Shown one piece after another: positions 19,145 through 27,921 of a stretch of DNA of 64,000 nucleotides. The DNA lies in assembly GCF_013377995.1 (NCBI RefSeq), contig NZ_CP055305.1, forward strand, positions 1,736,001-1,800,000. Direction: 5' to 3'. The notes under the pieces are model-generated. The model made no database searches and was not told the DNA's origin. It worked only from the letters and a program-made list of their open reading frames with translations. The translations under genes were made by a program, and so were the position numbers. This DNA comes from Mannheimia pernigra. Its GTDB lineage: Bacteria > Pseudomonadota > Gammaproteobacteria > Enterobacterales > Pasteurellaceae. Within the stretch, counting starts at the first letter, position 1. Each line of letters opens with the position of its first letter.

Positions 19145-20380
19145 TTAATTACGGCTATTCTTTTTCGTTTTTGCCAAGAACGTTTTTTTACTTCTTGAGC
19201 GGTTCACTTTCGGTAAAGTCAGTAAGGATTCCTTGTCGTATTGACTCACAGGAATCTGATGCCCAATATACTCTTCAATTGCAGGCAAATTAACCGCATA
19301 ACGCTCGCAAGCAAAACTAATTGAATGGCCGCTCTCCCCTGCCCGACCCGTTCTACCAATACGATGAACATAATCCTCTTTATCATCGGGCAAATCATAA
19401 TTAAACACATGCGTAACATCTGGAATATGTAATCCACGTGCTGCCACATCAGTCACGACTAAAATATCTAAATTACCTTTGGTAAAATTATCTAACAGAG
19501 ATAGGCGTTTTTTCTGTGGAATATCACCTGTTAGCATTCCAATCCGATGACCATCGGCTGCTAAATATTGCCAAATTTCCTCACATTTATGCTTAGTATT
19601 AGCAAAAATCATACAGCGGTCTGGCCATTCTTCCTCCAATAAAGTCAATAAAAGTGCCATTTTGTCTTCATTAGACGGATAAAATAACTCTTCTTTTATA
19701 CGATGCCCAGTGCGTTGCAGCGGTTCAATCTCAATATATTCAGCATTATCCATATCTTCATAAGCAAGCTCACGTACTTTAGCGGATAAAGTTGCTGAAA
19801 AGAGCAACGTTAAACGCTCAGTAGGCACGGGAGCTTTTCTCATTAAATAACGAATATCTTTAATAAAACCGAGATCAAACATACGATCAGCTTCATCTAG
19901 CACAATCACTTGGATTTTATCTAAATGAATAATCCCTTGCTTAACATAATCGATCACACGCCCTGTGGTTCCAACTAAAATATCTACCCCTTTTTCTATG
20001 GCTTGTATTTGCTTGTCGTAACCATCTCCACCATAAGCAAGGGCAAGTTTAAGATCGCAATGTGGTAAAAAAAGCTGTGCATCTGCCCCGATTTGTACCG
20101 CCAGCTCACGAGTTGGTGCAAGAATTAATGCTCTTGGCTGATTTTTTGCTGTCTCAATTTCGTTATTTAATAAATGGTTGAACGTGGCAATTAAAAAAGC
20201 AAGCGTTTTACCTGTGCCTGTTTGAGCCTGTCCTGCAATATCATTTCCGTTAAGCGTAATCGGGAAAGTTTTTGCTTGGATAGGTGTACAGAACTCGAAG
20301 CCTTTACTATTCAACGCATTGAGTACATTTGTGTGAATGGGGAAGTCAATAAAACGGTGTTCGGTAAGATGATTTGACAT
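19145..20380 (-). CDS. rhlB: ATP-dependent RNA helicase RhlB
   Basis: The 411-residue DEAD-box helicase has the Q motif (FEFCTPIQAKTFP), motif I AQTGTGKT (52-59), motif Ia PTRELAVQIG, motif II LDEADRMFD, motif III FSATLS, and motifs V-VI DVAARGLHIPDVTHV and YVHRIGRTGRAG. Sequence and length match RhlB, the helicase of the RNA degradosome, better than DeaD or SrmB. The short basic tail (KVNRSRSKKTFLAKTKKN) is usual for RhlB. An AAGGAAA site precedes the ATG. Confidence 0.93.
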   Translation of the reverse strand: MSNHLTEHRFIDFPIHTNVLNALNSKGFEFCTPIQAKTFPITLNGNDIAGQAQTGTGKTLAFLIATFNHLLNNEIETAKNQPRALILAPTRELAVQIGADAQLFLPHCDLKLALAYGGDGYDKQIQAIEKGVDILVGTTGRVIDYVKQGIIHLDKIQVIVLDEADRMFDLGFIKDIRYLMRKAPVPTERLTLLFSATLSAKVRELAYEDMDNAEYIEIEPLQRTGHRIKEELFYPSNEDKMALLLTLLEEEWPDRCMIFANTKHKCEEIWQYLAADGHRIGMLTGDIPQKKRLSLLDNFTKGNLDILVVTDVAARGLHIPDVTHVFNYDLPDDKEDYVHRIGRTGRAGESGHSISFACERYAVNLPAIEEYIGHQIPVSQYDKESLLTLPKVNRSRSKKTFLAKTKKNSRN

Positions 20381-20456
20381 AATATTTCCTTGAGATATTT
20401 GTTATTGCTACAAGCGGTTATATTTTAATTAAAATTTGCAAAAAAATTTAACAAAA

Positions 20457-21179
20457 CTAACCGCTTTTCACTTTATTAGGCAAGATAGATTGAAAAAGTT
20501 CTCGGCTTTTTAGTGGCTGAGAACCTAAATAAGGCTTCAATGCAATTCGGGTAAATCGTTTGGCAGCTTGTTGTGTTTGTTTTTCTGAAAAGTCTAATTG
20601 AGCAAACGCCAATAAATCATAGCCTAAAAAGCTATTGTTATTTTGTAATAATGAGGCAATAAAGCCTTCACTTTCTCTAAATTGGTAACTCATTTTCGGA
20701 TCAATTGGCAAACCTGTTGCCGTACAATGGGTAAAATCTACGCCATAGCCTAATGCTTTTAATGTATGAAATTCAAAAGTACGCAAAATCGGCTCAATTT
20801 GGTGTTGAGTAGCCAGCTCCGTCATACAACGCAAATAATGTTGAAATAATTCAGGGTAAGCGGTCTGATTTTCTAACACTCTTGCAAGCACCTCATTGAT
20901 ATAAAAACCGCTATAAAGTGCAGCCGTTTCCATTGGTAAAGTAAGAGCAGCAGGCTCTGCCTTTGTGAGTGTTTTTAAATCACCCTTGCCAGACCAACGC
21001 ACTAACAAGGGTGTAAAAGGCTGAAGCACGGCTTTCAACGGCGAGCGAGCCCGCCTTGCACCTTTAGCAAGTAAAGTAATCCGCCCGTGATGTTCGGTAA
21101 AAAACTCCACTAATAAACTGCTTTCGCTGTATTCTCTGCGATGGAGTACAAAGGCTCGTTGCCATTGATCTGTGGTCAT
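20457..21179 (-). CDS. recO: DNA repair protein RecO
   Basis: The 240-residue protein has the RecO N-terminal OB-fold (RAFVLHRREYSESSLLVEFFTEHHGRITLLAKGARR) and a helical C-terminal domain. RecO loads RecA on SSB-coated single-stranded DNA with RecR. It normally follows era closely; here a 365-bp palindromic element lies between the two genes, so it may rely on read-through across that element or on its own promoter. Confidence 0.94.
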   Translation of the reverse strand: MTTDQWQRAFVLHRREYSESSLLVEFFTEHHGRITLLAKGARRARSPLKAVLQPFTPLLVRWSGKGDLKTLTKAEPAALTLPMETAALYSGFYINEVLARVLENQTAYPELFQHYLRCMTELATQHQIEPILRTFEFHTLKALGYGVDFTHCTATGLPIDPKMSYQFRESEGFIASLLQNNNSFLGYDLLAFAQLDFSEKQTQQAAKRFTRIALKPYLGSQPLKSRELFQSILPNKVKSG

Positions 21180-21197
21180 AATTAATCCCGACTATAT

Positions 21198-21562
21198 GTC
21201 ACTTTCTTTGCTTCGCCAAAGAAAGTAACCAAAGAAAGGCGACCCTATTTCACCGCTGTCTTCGCTTGGTTTGAATTTGCTTAACGAAAAAATTCCAAAC
21301 TCGCTCAGGCGGTTCAGAAGGGAACCCGGCAGAGCATCATTTTGCAAAATTTTTCAAAAAAATCACCGCTTGTATGGTCGGATCGGGTTCCCTTCTGAGT
21401 TGCCCGAACGACTTGAAATTTTTAGGAAAATAACCCGAGCGAGAGCGAAGCGAACATCAGGGTTATTTTTCGTTAAGAAAATTTCAACCAAGTGAGGATA
21501 GCAACGAAGCAGGGTGTGCTTTCTTTTGGTTACTTTTCTTTGCACAAGTAAAGAAAAGTGAC
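21198..21562. mobile_element. MITE-like palindromic element between era and recO
   Basis: The element starts GTCACTTTCTTTGCTTCGCC and ends with an imperfect inverted copy (left and right arms align over about 50 bp with small indels). Nested perfect or near-perfect inverted pairs lie inside: CTTAACGAAAAA at about 21281 with its complement at about 21465, and TCAGAAGGGAACCCG (21314-21328) with its complement (21384-21398). It encodes no credible protein. The whole unit can fold on itself, as expected of a miniature inverted-repeat element or large intergenic palindrome. Target-site duplication was not evident. An uptake word lies near its centre. Confidence 0.65.
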
Positions 21563-21569
21563 AAAAAAA

Positions 21570-22478
21570 CTACTCATCCATATACCCCAAACTTCTCAAT
21601 GCTCTTTCATCATCCGCCCAACCAGCTTTTACTTTCACCCAAAGCTCAAGGTGCACTTGGTTGTCAAATAGGCGTTCCATATCTTTTCGAGCTTCAATGC
21701 CGATGGTTTTGATTTTTTGCCCCCCCGCACCAATAACCATTTTTTTCTGACCATCTCGTTCTACTAAAATCAAGCCATTGATTTCATACACCCCACGCTC
21801 ATTCATTTTAAATTGTTCGATTTCTACCGTTACCGAATAAGGTAACTCTTCACCTGTAAAACGCATTAGTTTTTCACGAATAATTTCTGATGCCATAAAG
21901 CGTTGAGAGCGGTCTGTCACATACTCTTCAGGAAAGTGGTGCTCACCTTGACGCAGTGATTGACGCACAAATTTCTGTAAAATATGCACATTTTTACCCC
22001 GTTGTGCCGAAATTGGCAGAATTTCAGCAAAATCAAATTTTTGTGAAAGCTCGGTAATATGCGGCAGAAGTTCTTCTTTTTCCTTGATGTTATCAATTTT
22101 ATTGATTGCCAATAAAACAGGGGCTTTTGCCGAACGCAATTTGTTTAACACCATTTCATCATCTTCTGTCCATTTTGTGCCTTCCACAACAAAGATGATG
22201 AGATCTACATCGCCAATAGCAGAACTTGCTGCACGGTTCATTAAACGATTAATCGCACGTTTTTCTTCTATGTGTAAGCCCGGGGTATCTACATAAATCG
22301 CTTGGTATTGATCTTCAGTGTGAATACCAACAATACGATGGCGAGTCGTTTGAGCTTTGCGTGAGGTAATGGAAATTTTTTGTCCTAAAATCTTATTTAA
22401 TAATGTTGATTTCCCTACATTTGGGCGACCAACAATCGCAATAAAACCGCAGTAGGTTTTGGCTGTTTGTTCTGTCAT
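21570..22478 (-). CDS. era: GTPase Era
   Basis: The 302-residue GTPase has G1 GRPNVGKST (17-25), G3 DTPGLH, G4 NKID, and a C-terminal KH domain around GLILVERDGQKKMVIGAGGQKIKTIG. Era binds the 3' end of 16S rRNA and is essential for small-subunit assembly. It lies between rnc and recO in the conserved operon. Non-coding repeats flank it on both sides (21198-21562 and 22500-22657). Confidence 0.97.
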   Translation of the reverse strand: MTEQTAKTYCGFIAIVGRPNVGKSTLLNKILGQKISITSRKAQTTRHRIVGIHTEDQYQAIYVDTPGLHIEEKRAINRLMNRAASSAIGDVDLIIFVVEGTKWTEDDEMVLNKLRSAKAPVLLAINKIDNIKEKEELLPHITELSQKFDFAEILPISAQRGKNVHILQKFVRQSLRQGEHHFPEEYVTDRSQRFMASEIIREKLMRFTGEELPYSVTVEIEQFKMNERGVYEINGLILVERDGQKKMVIGAGGQKIKTIGIEARKDMERLFDNQVHLELWVKVKAGWADDERALRSLGYMDE

Positions 22479-22499
22479 TTTGTATTCCTTTTATTTATA

Positions 22500-22657
22500 A
22501 CCCTCTCCCCTTGTGGGAGAGGGACAGACTTTTATTCATTCAGAATAAAAATCAGGGAGAGGGGGGGGGGAATCTAATATCATACCCATAAGCCCCCTCT
22601 CTCTGCTTATTTCGCTGAACGCTCATACGCGGTCTCTCTCCCACAAGGGGAGAGAGT
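22500..22657. repeat. Palindromic intergenic repeat with a G10 run
   Basis: CCCTCTCCCCTTGTGGGAGAGGG forms a hairpin at the left end (positions 22501-22523), and CTCTCCCACAAGGGGAGAG near 22638-22656 is its inverted copy. Between them lies GGGAGAGG-type sequence with an uninterrupted run of ten G at 22561-22570. It fills the rnc-era gap. No protein is encoded. It looks like a REP/MITE-type element. Confidence 0.6.
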
Positions 22658-22659
22658 GC

Positions 22660-23334
22660 TTACTTCTTCATTTTAATCGATTCTAACACTTTCTCCGCCG
22701 CATTCTGCTCTGCTTTACGGCGGCTTGTGCCTGTTCCGATAAAGATTTCCTCAATATTAATCACTTTACAGGTTACACGGAAAGTTTGGTTATGAGCTTC
22801 GCCTTTAATATCTAATACATCATATTCAGGCAATGGCAATTTTCTACCTTGTAAAAACTCTTGCAGGCGTGTTTTCGGATCTTTTTGTGAATCGCCTGGA
22901 CTGATGTCTTTAAGCAAATCTGAATACCAATCTTCCACCTTTTCCATTGCTTTTGCCATATTTTGATCGAGATAAATGGCCGCAATAATCGCTTCAACAC
23001 AGTCCGATAAAATCGATTCTCGGCGAAAACCACCACTTTTTAGCTCTCCTGGACCTAATTTTAGGTAGTCGCCTAAATCAAATTTGCGAGCAATAATCGC
23101 TAGAGTTTGCTCACGCACAAGAGTTGCTCTCATACGGCTAAGCTCACCTTCATTCGCTTTTGGAAATTTGTCGTATAATACTTTACCAATAGTAAAATTT
23201 AAAATTGAATCGCCTAGAAATTCAAGACGCTCATTGTTTTTGGTTGCCGCACTGCGGTGTGTTAAGGCCTGAATGAGGTAATCAAGGTGATGAAATTGAT
23301 AACCTAATTTTTTCTGTAATCGTTCTAGTTGCAT
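22660..23334 (-). CDS. rnc: Ribonuclease III
   Basis: The 224-residue enzyme has the RNase III signature ERLEFLGDSILNF near residue 35, the second acidic cluster SDCVEAIIAAIYLDQ, and a C-terminal double-stranded RNA-binding domain (DPKTRLQEFLQ to EQNAAEKVLE). It processes rRNA precursors and structured mRNAs. It sits between lepB and era as in most gammaproteobacteria. No clear ribosome site precedes the ATG. Confidence 0.97.
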   Translation of the reverse strand: MQLERLQKKLGYQFHHLDYLIQALTHRSAATKNNERLEFLGDSILNFTIGKVLYDKFPKANEGELSRMRATLVREQTLAIIARKFDLGDYLKLGPGELKSGGFRRESILSDCVEAIIAAIYLDQNMAKAMEKVEDWYSDLLKDISPGDSQKDPKTRLQEFLQGRKLPLPEYDVLDIKGEAHNQTFRVTCKVINIEEIFIGTGTSRRKAEQNAAEKVLESIKMKK

Positions 23335-23379
23335 AGTTTATGTGAATAAAGGGGCGTATCTCATACGCCCCTGTTAAGA

Positions 23380-24339
23380 TTAATTGATTGAGGTAAACAT
23401 TCTAGAAAAACGAAGCCCCGTTGGGAATTCATTTGCTTTTTTATCTAAACTTAACCAAATAAAAGTGGCTTTACCAACGATGTTTCTCTCAGGCACAAAG
23501 CCCCAGAAGCGGCTATCTTCACTGTTATCACGGTTATCGCCCATCACAAAATAGTGTCCTTGTGGCACAATCCATTCACCCTCTGCTTGCCCTTCTTGTT
23601 GGTAGAAATAAGGTGCATAGTTAAATGCCATTGGGTGATTTAAAATTTGATGAGTTACGTTACCTTTTTCGGTGCGTTCGATTTGCATTTCACCATGATA
23701 AAAAAACTCAGGATTTGGCTTGCCTTCACTGTATTCAAACACATTGGTTTCACCATTAATTTTAGTTATTGTTAATTGCTGAGTTGCAAAATCATATTTA
23801 AGCTTATCACCACCTACTGCCACCACACGCTTAATATAATCAATGTGTGGTTGTGCAGGTGCTTTAAACACAATCACATCGCCTCGTTCTGGTTTGCCCG
23901 TTTCAATCAAGGTGTTTTGCCAAATTGGATCTTTAATACCGTAACTAAATTTGTTCACCACTAAAAAATCGCCCACACGCAATGTTGGCTCCATTGAACC
24001 ACTTGGAATTTGAAATGGTTCAAATAAGAACGAGCGAAGTACTGTAACAAAGAATAAAATGCCGAAAAGTGAGGCAAAAAATTCGCCTACTGCGGATTTA
24101 GGTTGAATTTCCGCTATTTCTTCAGCGGTTAATTCTCTGCCTAAACGTTTTTGTTGTAGAACAATCGCCTGTTTACGTCTTGGGTCAGCACTGAATTTGT
24201 AAAACGCCCAAAATCCACCACAAATAATAACCAAGGCAACTAAAATAATGGAAATAGTATTTGGCAGTTGCATTGAATCAAGCCATTGCCAAATACCATA
24301 AATAATACCTAGAAAAATAATTGGCATAAATTGTGCCAC
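23380..24339 (-). CDS. lepB: Signal peptidase I
   Basis: I place the start at the GTG at 24339, six bases after an AAGGAG site; the TTG further upstream lies before that site. The product of 319 residues has two N-terminal membrane helices, then the catalytic serine in PFQIPSGSMEPTLRVGD and the catalytic lysine in DYIKRVVAVGGDK. GHYFVMGDNRDNSEDSRFWG is the conserved box near the end. LepB removes signal peptides at the outer face of the inner membrane. It follows lepA in the lepA-lepB-rnc-era-recO order. Confidence 0.95.
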   Translation of the reverse strand: MAQFMPIIFLGIIYGIWQWLDSMQLPNTISIILVALVIICGGFWAFYKFSADPRRKQAIVLQQKRLGRELTAEEIAEIQPKSAVGEFFASLFGILFFVTVLRSFLFEPFQIPSGSMEPTLRVGDFLVVNKFSYGIKDPIWQNTLIETGKPERGDVIVFKAPAQPHIDYIKRVVAVGGDKLKYDFATQQLTITKINGETNVFEYSEGKPNPEFFYHGEMQIERTEKGNVTHQILNHPMAFNYAPYFYQQEGQAEGEWIVPQGHYFVMGDNRDNSEDSRFWGFVPERNIVGKATFIWLSLDKKANEFPTGLRFSRMFTSIN

Positions 24340-24379
24340 TGAATGCTCCTTTTTATTCAAAATTGCAAAGTTTTCTCAA

Positions 24380-24407
24380 AATATGACCGCTTGCAAGCGG
24401 TCGTATT
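24380..24407. terminator. Hairpin of facing uptake words between lepA and lepB
   Basis: AATATGACCGCTTG and CAAGCGGTCGTATT form a 14-bp stem with one G-U/mismatch and almost no loop. It could act as a weak terminator or attenuator between lepA and lepB. Confidence 0.5.
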
Positions 24408-24425
24408 TTACACGAATATTGACAA

Positions 24426-26225
24426 TTAATCCTTACCCACATGAAGAATTGCCAAAAATGCTTCTTGTGGCACTTCTACGTTACCGAGAGATTTCATTCG
24501 TTTTTTACCCTCTTTTTGTTTTTGTAGCAGTTTCTTCTTACGACTTACATCACCACCGTAACATTTTGCTAATACGTTTTTACGCAACTGTTTTACCGTT
24601 GAGCGAGCAATGACGTGGTTACCAATTGCCGCTTGAATAGCGATATCAAATTGCTGACGAGGAATCAGCTCACGCATTTTTTCTACTAATTCACGCCCAC
24701 GATAAGCCGCATTTGCACGATGAACGATAATCGCCAACGCATCAACACGCTCGCCATTAATCATAATATCCACACGCACCATATCTGCAGTTTGAAAACG
24801 TTTGAAACCATAATCAAGTGAAGCATAGCCACGCGAGGTGGATTTTAAACGGTCAAAGAAATCCAACACTACTTCGCCCATCGGGATCTCATAAGTTAAC
24901 GCGATTTGGTTGCCGTGATACACCATATTGGTTTGCACGCCTCGCTTTTCCACACACAGGGTAATCACGTTGCCTAAGAACTCTTGCGGCACAAGCATAT
25001 TACATTCTGCAATCGGCTCACGAATTTCCGCAATATTATTAATGGCAGGTAATTTAGATGGGCTATCAACATAAATGGTTTCGCCACTGGTTTCTACCAC
25101 TTCGTAAACTACGGTTGGCGCGGTAGTAATCAAATCAAGATCGTATTCACGCTCTAAACGCTCTTGAATGATCTCCATATGCAACAAGCCTAAGAAGCCA
25201 CACCGGAAGCCAAAGCCCAACGCACTTGAGGTTTCAGGCTCGTAGAAAAGGGATGCATCATTTAGGCTTAATTTGCCTAAGGCATCACGGAAGGCTTCAT
25301 AATCGTCCGAACTAATCGGAAATAAACCTGCGTAAACCTGTGGTTTTACCTTCTTAAAGCCAGGTAATACTTCAGTTGCTGCGTTGTGATGATGAGTTAA
25401 AGTATCACCCACTGGAGCGCCTAAAATATCTTTAATCGCACAAACGACCCAGCCTACCTCGCCAGTTTTAAGTTCTGCGGTATCCACTTGTTTTGGTGTA
25501 AAAATACCAAGGCGATCGACGTTGTAAGACTGACCTGTACTCATCACTTTGATTTTATCGCCTTTTTTCAGTACACCGTTTTTCACGCGTACTAAAGAAA
25601 CAACGCCTAAATAGTTATCAAACCAAGAGTCGATAATTAACGCTTGTAACGGTGCGTCAGGCTCACCTTCTGGGGCTGGAATTTTTTTGACAATATCTTC
25701 TAAAACATCTTCAATGCCTAAGCCTGTTTTTGCTGAACAACGCACTGCATCAATCGCATCAATACCAACAATATCTTCAATCTCTTCTGCCACACGCTCA
25801 GGCTCGGCGGCTGGTAAATCGATTTTATTTAAAATCGGCACAACCTCTAAATCCATTTCAATTGCGGTATAACAATTCGCCAACGTCTGTGCTTCCACGC
25901 CTTGGCCTGCATCAACCACTAATAAAGCACCTTCACAAGCAGCAAGCGAGCGAGAAACTTCATATGAGAAATCCACGTGCCCTGGCGTATCAATAAAATT
26001 CAGCTGGTAAGTTTCGCCATCTTTCGCTTTATAGTTTAGGGTTACACTTTGTGCTTTAATAGTAATTCCACGCTCACGCTCAAGATCCATTGAATCTAAT
26101 ACTTGAGCCTCCATTTCACGGTCTGATAAGCCGCCACAAGTTTGAATTAAGCGGTCTGATAAAGTCGATTTGCCGTGATCGATATGAGCGATAATCGAAA
26201 AGTTACGAATATTTTGCATTTTCAT
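24426..26225 (-). CDS. lepA: Elongation factor 4 (LepA)
   Basis: I chose the ATG at 26225, giving 599 residues, exactly the E. coli length; the open frame extends about 68 codons upstream through non-conserved sequence. The G1 motif AHIDHGKST lies at 13-21, followed by RERGITIKAQS, DTPGHVDFSYEV and NKIDLP. The LepA-specific C-terminal domain (RQQFDIAIQAAIGNHVIARSTVK, NVLAKCYGGDVSRKKKLL) is complete. LepA is a translational GTPase that acts on ribosomes, notably in initiation/ribosome assembly under stress. It heads the lepA-lepB-rnc-era-recO set. Confidence 0.96.
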   Translation of the reverse strand: MKMQNIRNFSIIAHIDHGKSTLSDRLIQTCGGLSDREMEAQVLDSMDLERERGITIKAQSVTLNYKAKDGETYQLNFIDTPGHVDFSYEVSRSLAACEGALLVVDAGQGVEAQTLANCYTAIEMDLEVVPILNKIDLPAAEPERVAEEIEDIVGIDAIDAVRCSAKTGLGIEDVLEDIVKKIPAPEGEPDAPLQALIIDSWFDNYLGVVSLVRVKNGVLKKGDKIKVMSTGQSYNVDRLGIFTPKQVDTAELKTGEVGWVVCAIKDILGAPVGDTLTHHHNAATEVLPGFKKVKPQVYAGLFPISSDDYEAFRDALGKLSLNDASLFYEPETSSALGFGFRCGFLGLLHMEIIQERLEREYDLDLITTAPTVVYEVVETSGETIYVDSPSKLPAINNIAEIREPIAECNMLVPQEFLGNVITLCVEKRGVQTNMVYHGNQIALTYEIPMGEVVLDFFDRLKSTSRGYASLDYGFKRFQTADMVRVDIMINGERVDALAIIVHRANAAYRGRELVEKMRELIPRQQFDIAIQAAIGNHVIARSTVKQLRKNVLAKCYGGDVSRKKKLLQKQKEGKKRMKSLGNVEVPQEAFLAILHVGKD

Positions 26226-26494
26226 CGGGCAGTTAATGTCCTGTTTTGTTATTTGTTTATCAAAAATTAATCGGGGAATTGTACTTGAAATACAAGGTTT
26301 TGCAAAGAAAACAAATAGCAATAAGCGGTTATTTTTTCCTAAAAATGTGCAAATTTCTTGAGAAAAATGACCGCTTGCACTCACCCTAATTGCAAATAAT
26401 TTCCCGTAAATATAAAAAATATTGAGCAATCACAAATTTTTATTGTAAAATCCATAAGTTTTTTTAATTCATATTACACAGGTAGGAAATTATA

Positions 26495-27724
26495 ATGCAA
26501 TTCAGAGAAATCAACCCTTCCCCACGTTTATTAATGTGCCCTGGCCCAACAGATGCTGACCCACGTGTTTTGCGTGCAATGTCTGCACCCATTTTAGGTC
26601 AATTTGATCCAGAGTTTACCTCATTAATGAACGAAACAATGGAAATGGAACGCCGCTTATTCCAAACGAAAAATGAGCAAACTTATGTAGTCAACTCCAC
26701 CTCTCGTGGTGGCTTAGAAACTGTTCTAACCGCAGCGATTTGCCCAGGCGATAAAGTATTAATTCCTGCATTTGGTCGTTTCGGTTATTTATTAAATGAA
26801 ATTTTAGCTCGTAGCGGTGCAGATATTACCATTATCGAAAGAGAGTGGGGAACCGTATTTGAACCAGAAGAAATTGAAGCAGAGTTGAAAAAAGGCGGCT
26901 ACAAAGCCGTTGCAATTATTCACGGCGAAACCTCAACCTCTATGATGCAACCGTTAGAAGAGATCGGCAAAATCTGTAAACAATATGATGCCATGTTAAT
27001 TGTAGATACCGTTGCAACCTTAGGCGGTGTAGATATTCGTGTGGATGAATGGGGCATTGATGCTTGTATCGGCGGTACACAAAAATGTATTTCCGCCCCA
27101 TCAGGCACAGCTTTAATCACTTATAACAAACGGATTGAAGAGATTATTGCAAAACGTAAACGTGTGGAAAAAGGCATTCGTGCAGAGTCTGATGTAGATG
27201 GCACATTACCGCCAATTCCAAGTAACTACTTAGACTTAGCACAACTACAAGATTACTGGAGCCCACGCCGTTTAAATCACCACACAGAAGCCACTTCTGC
27301 ACAATATGGTGTACACGAAGCGTTACGCATTATTTTACAAGAAGGCTTAGAAGCTCGTTTTGCTCGCCATATTTTAAACGACAAAGCATTATGTGCAGGT
27401 TTAGAAGCAATGGGTTTGAAAATTTTTGGCGATCGCAAACATAAAGCCCCCGTTGTAACGGCATTCCACATTCCAGAAGGTATGAGTGGCCCAGCATTGC
27501 GTAGTGATATTTTAAACCACTTCGGTATTGAATTAGCCACCTCATTCGGCCCCTTAGATGGGAAAGTAATCCGTGTGGGTAATATGGGCTTTTCAAGCCA
27601 AAAACGTAACGTACTTTTAACCTTAGGTGCGTTAGAAGCCGTACTTTTAAGCCATAAAGTAAAAGTGCCTTCAGGCGATGCGGTTGCAGCTGCCTTGGCA
27701 GTCTATAAAGAGGCTGATAAATAA
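26495..27724 (+). CDS. pucG: Class V aminotransferase, probable (S)-ureidoglycine-glyoxylate transaminase
   Basis: The 409-residue PLP enzyme has the class V fold: opening SPRLLMCPGPTDADPRVLRAM, a substrate/cofactor loop NSTSRGGLE, the IVDTVATLGG strand with its PLP-binding Asp, and the lysine motif GGTQKCISAPSG. It is most similar in my recognition to PucG (B. subtilis), which transfers the amino group of ureidoglycine to glyoxylate, giving oxalurate and glycine. The allantoin island 10 kb downstream makes ureidoglycine, which supports this call. An alanine-glyoxylate aminotransferase is the alternative. It is monocistronic with an AGGAAA ribosome site. Confidence 0.75.
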   Translation: MQFREINPSPRLLMCPGPTDADPRVLRAMSAPILGQFDPEFTSLMNETMEMERRLFQTKNEQTYVVNSTSRGGLETVLTAAICPGDKVLIPAFGRFGYLLNEILARSGADITIIEREWGTVFEPEEIEAELKKGGYKAVAIIHGETSTSMMQPLEEIGKICKQYDAMLIVDTVATLGGVDIRVDEWGIDACIGGTQKCISAPSGTALITYNKRIEEIIAKRKRVEKGIRAESDVDGTLPPIPSNYLDLAQLQDYWSPRRLNHHTEATSAQYGVHEALRIILQEGLEARFARHILNDKALCAGLEAMGLKIFGDRKHKAPVVTAFHIPEGMSGPALRSDILNHFGIELATSFGPLDGKVIRVGNMGFSSQKRNVLLTLGALEAVLLSHKVKVPSGDAVAAALAVYKEADK

Positions 27725-27764
27725 CCACCTTCCTAAATTTACAATACAACTCACTAATAATTAA

Positions 27765-27788
27765 TACTGTGGATATTTATCCACAGTA
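27765..27788 (+). terminator. Hairpin after pucG
   Basis: ACTGTGGA and TCCACAGT form an 8-9 bp stem around a six-base loop, 40 bp past the pucG stop. No strong T run follows, so termination may be inefficient. Confidence 0.4.
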
Positions 27789-27921
27789 AAACCGCAGAAA
27801 CTCAAAATATTTTCACAAATTTAATCTTTTCCTATTTTATTTAATCAAATTAAATATTATGATACGGAGCATTTCTTTTTTTAAGAATGAAAAGTAAAAA
27901 TTTTAATGAGGAAATTTTGAT

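Noticed and set aside
21271..21545. Small frames on both strands within the era-recO element
   Set aside because: They follow the inverted-repeat structure, lack ribosome sites and resemble no protein.
22561..22570. G10 run as a phase-variation switch
   Set aside because: No open frame or promoter spacing depends on it; it lies inside an intergenic repeat.
26226..26429. 68-codon N-terminal extension of LepA
   Set aside because: Not conserved; contains uptake words; the ATG at 26225 gives the exact family length.
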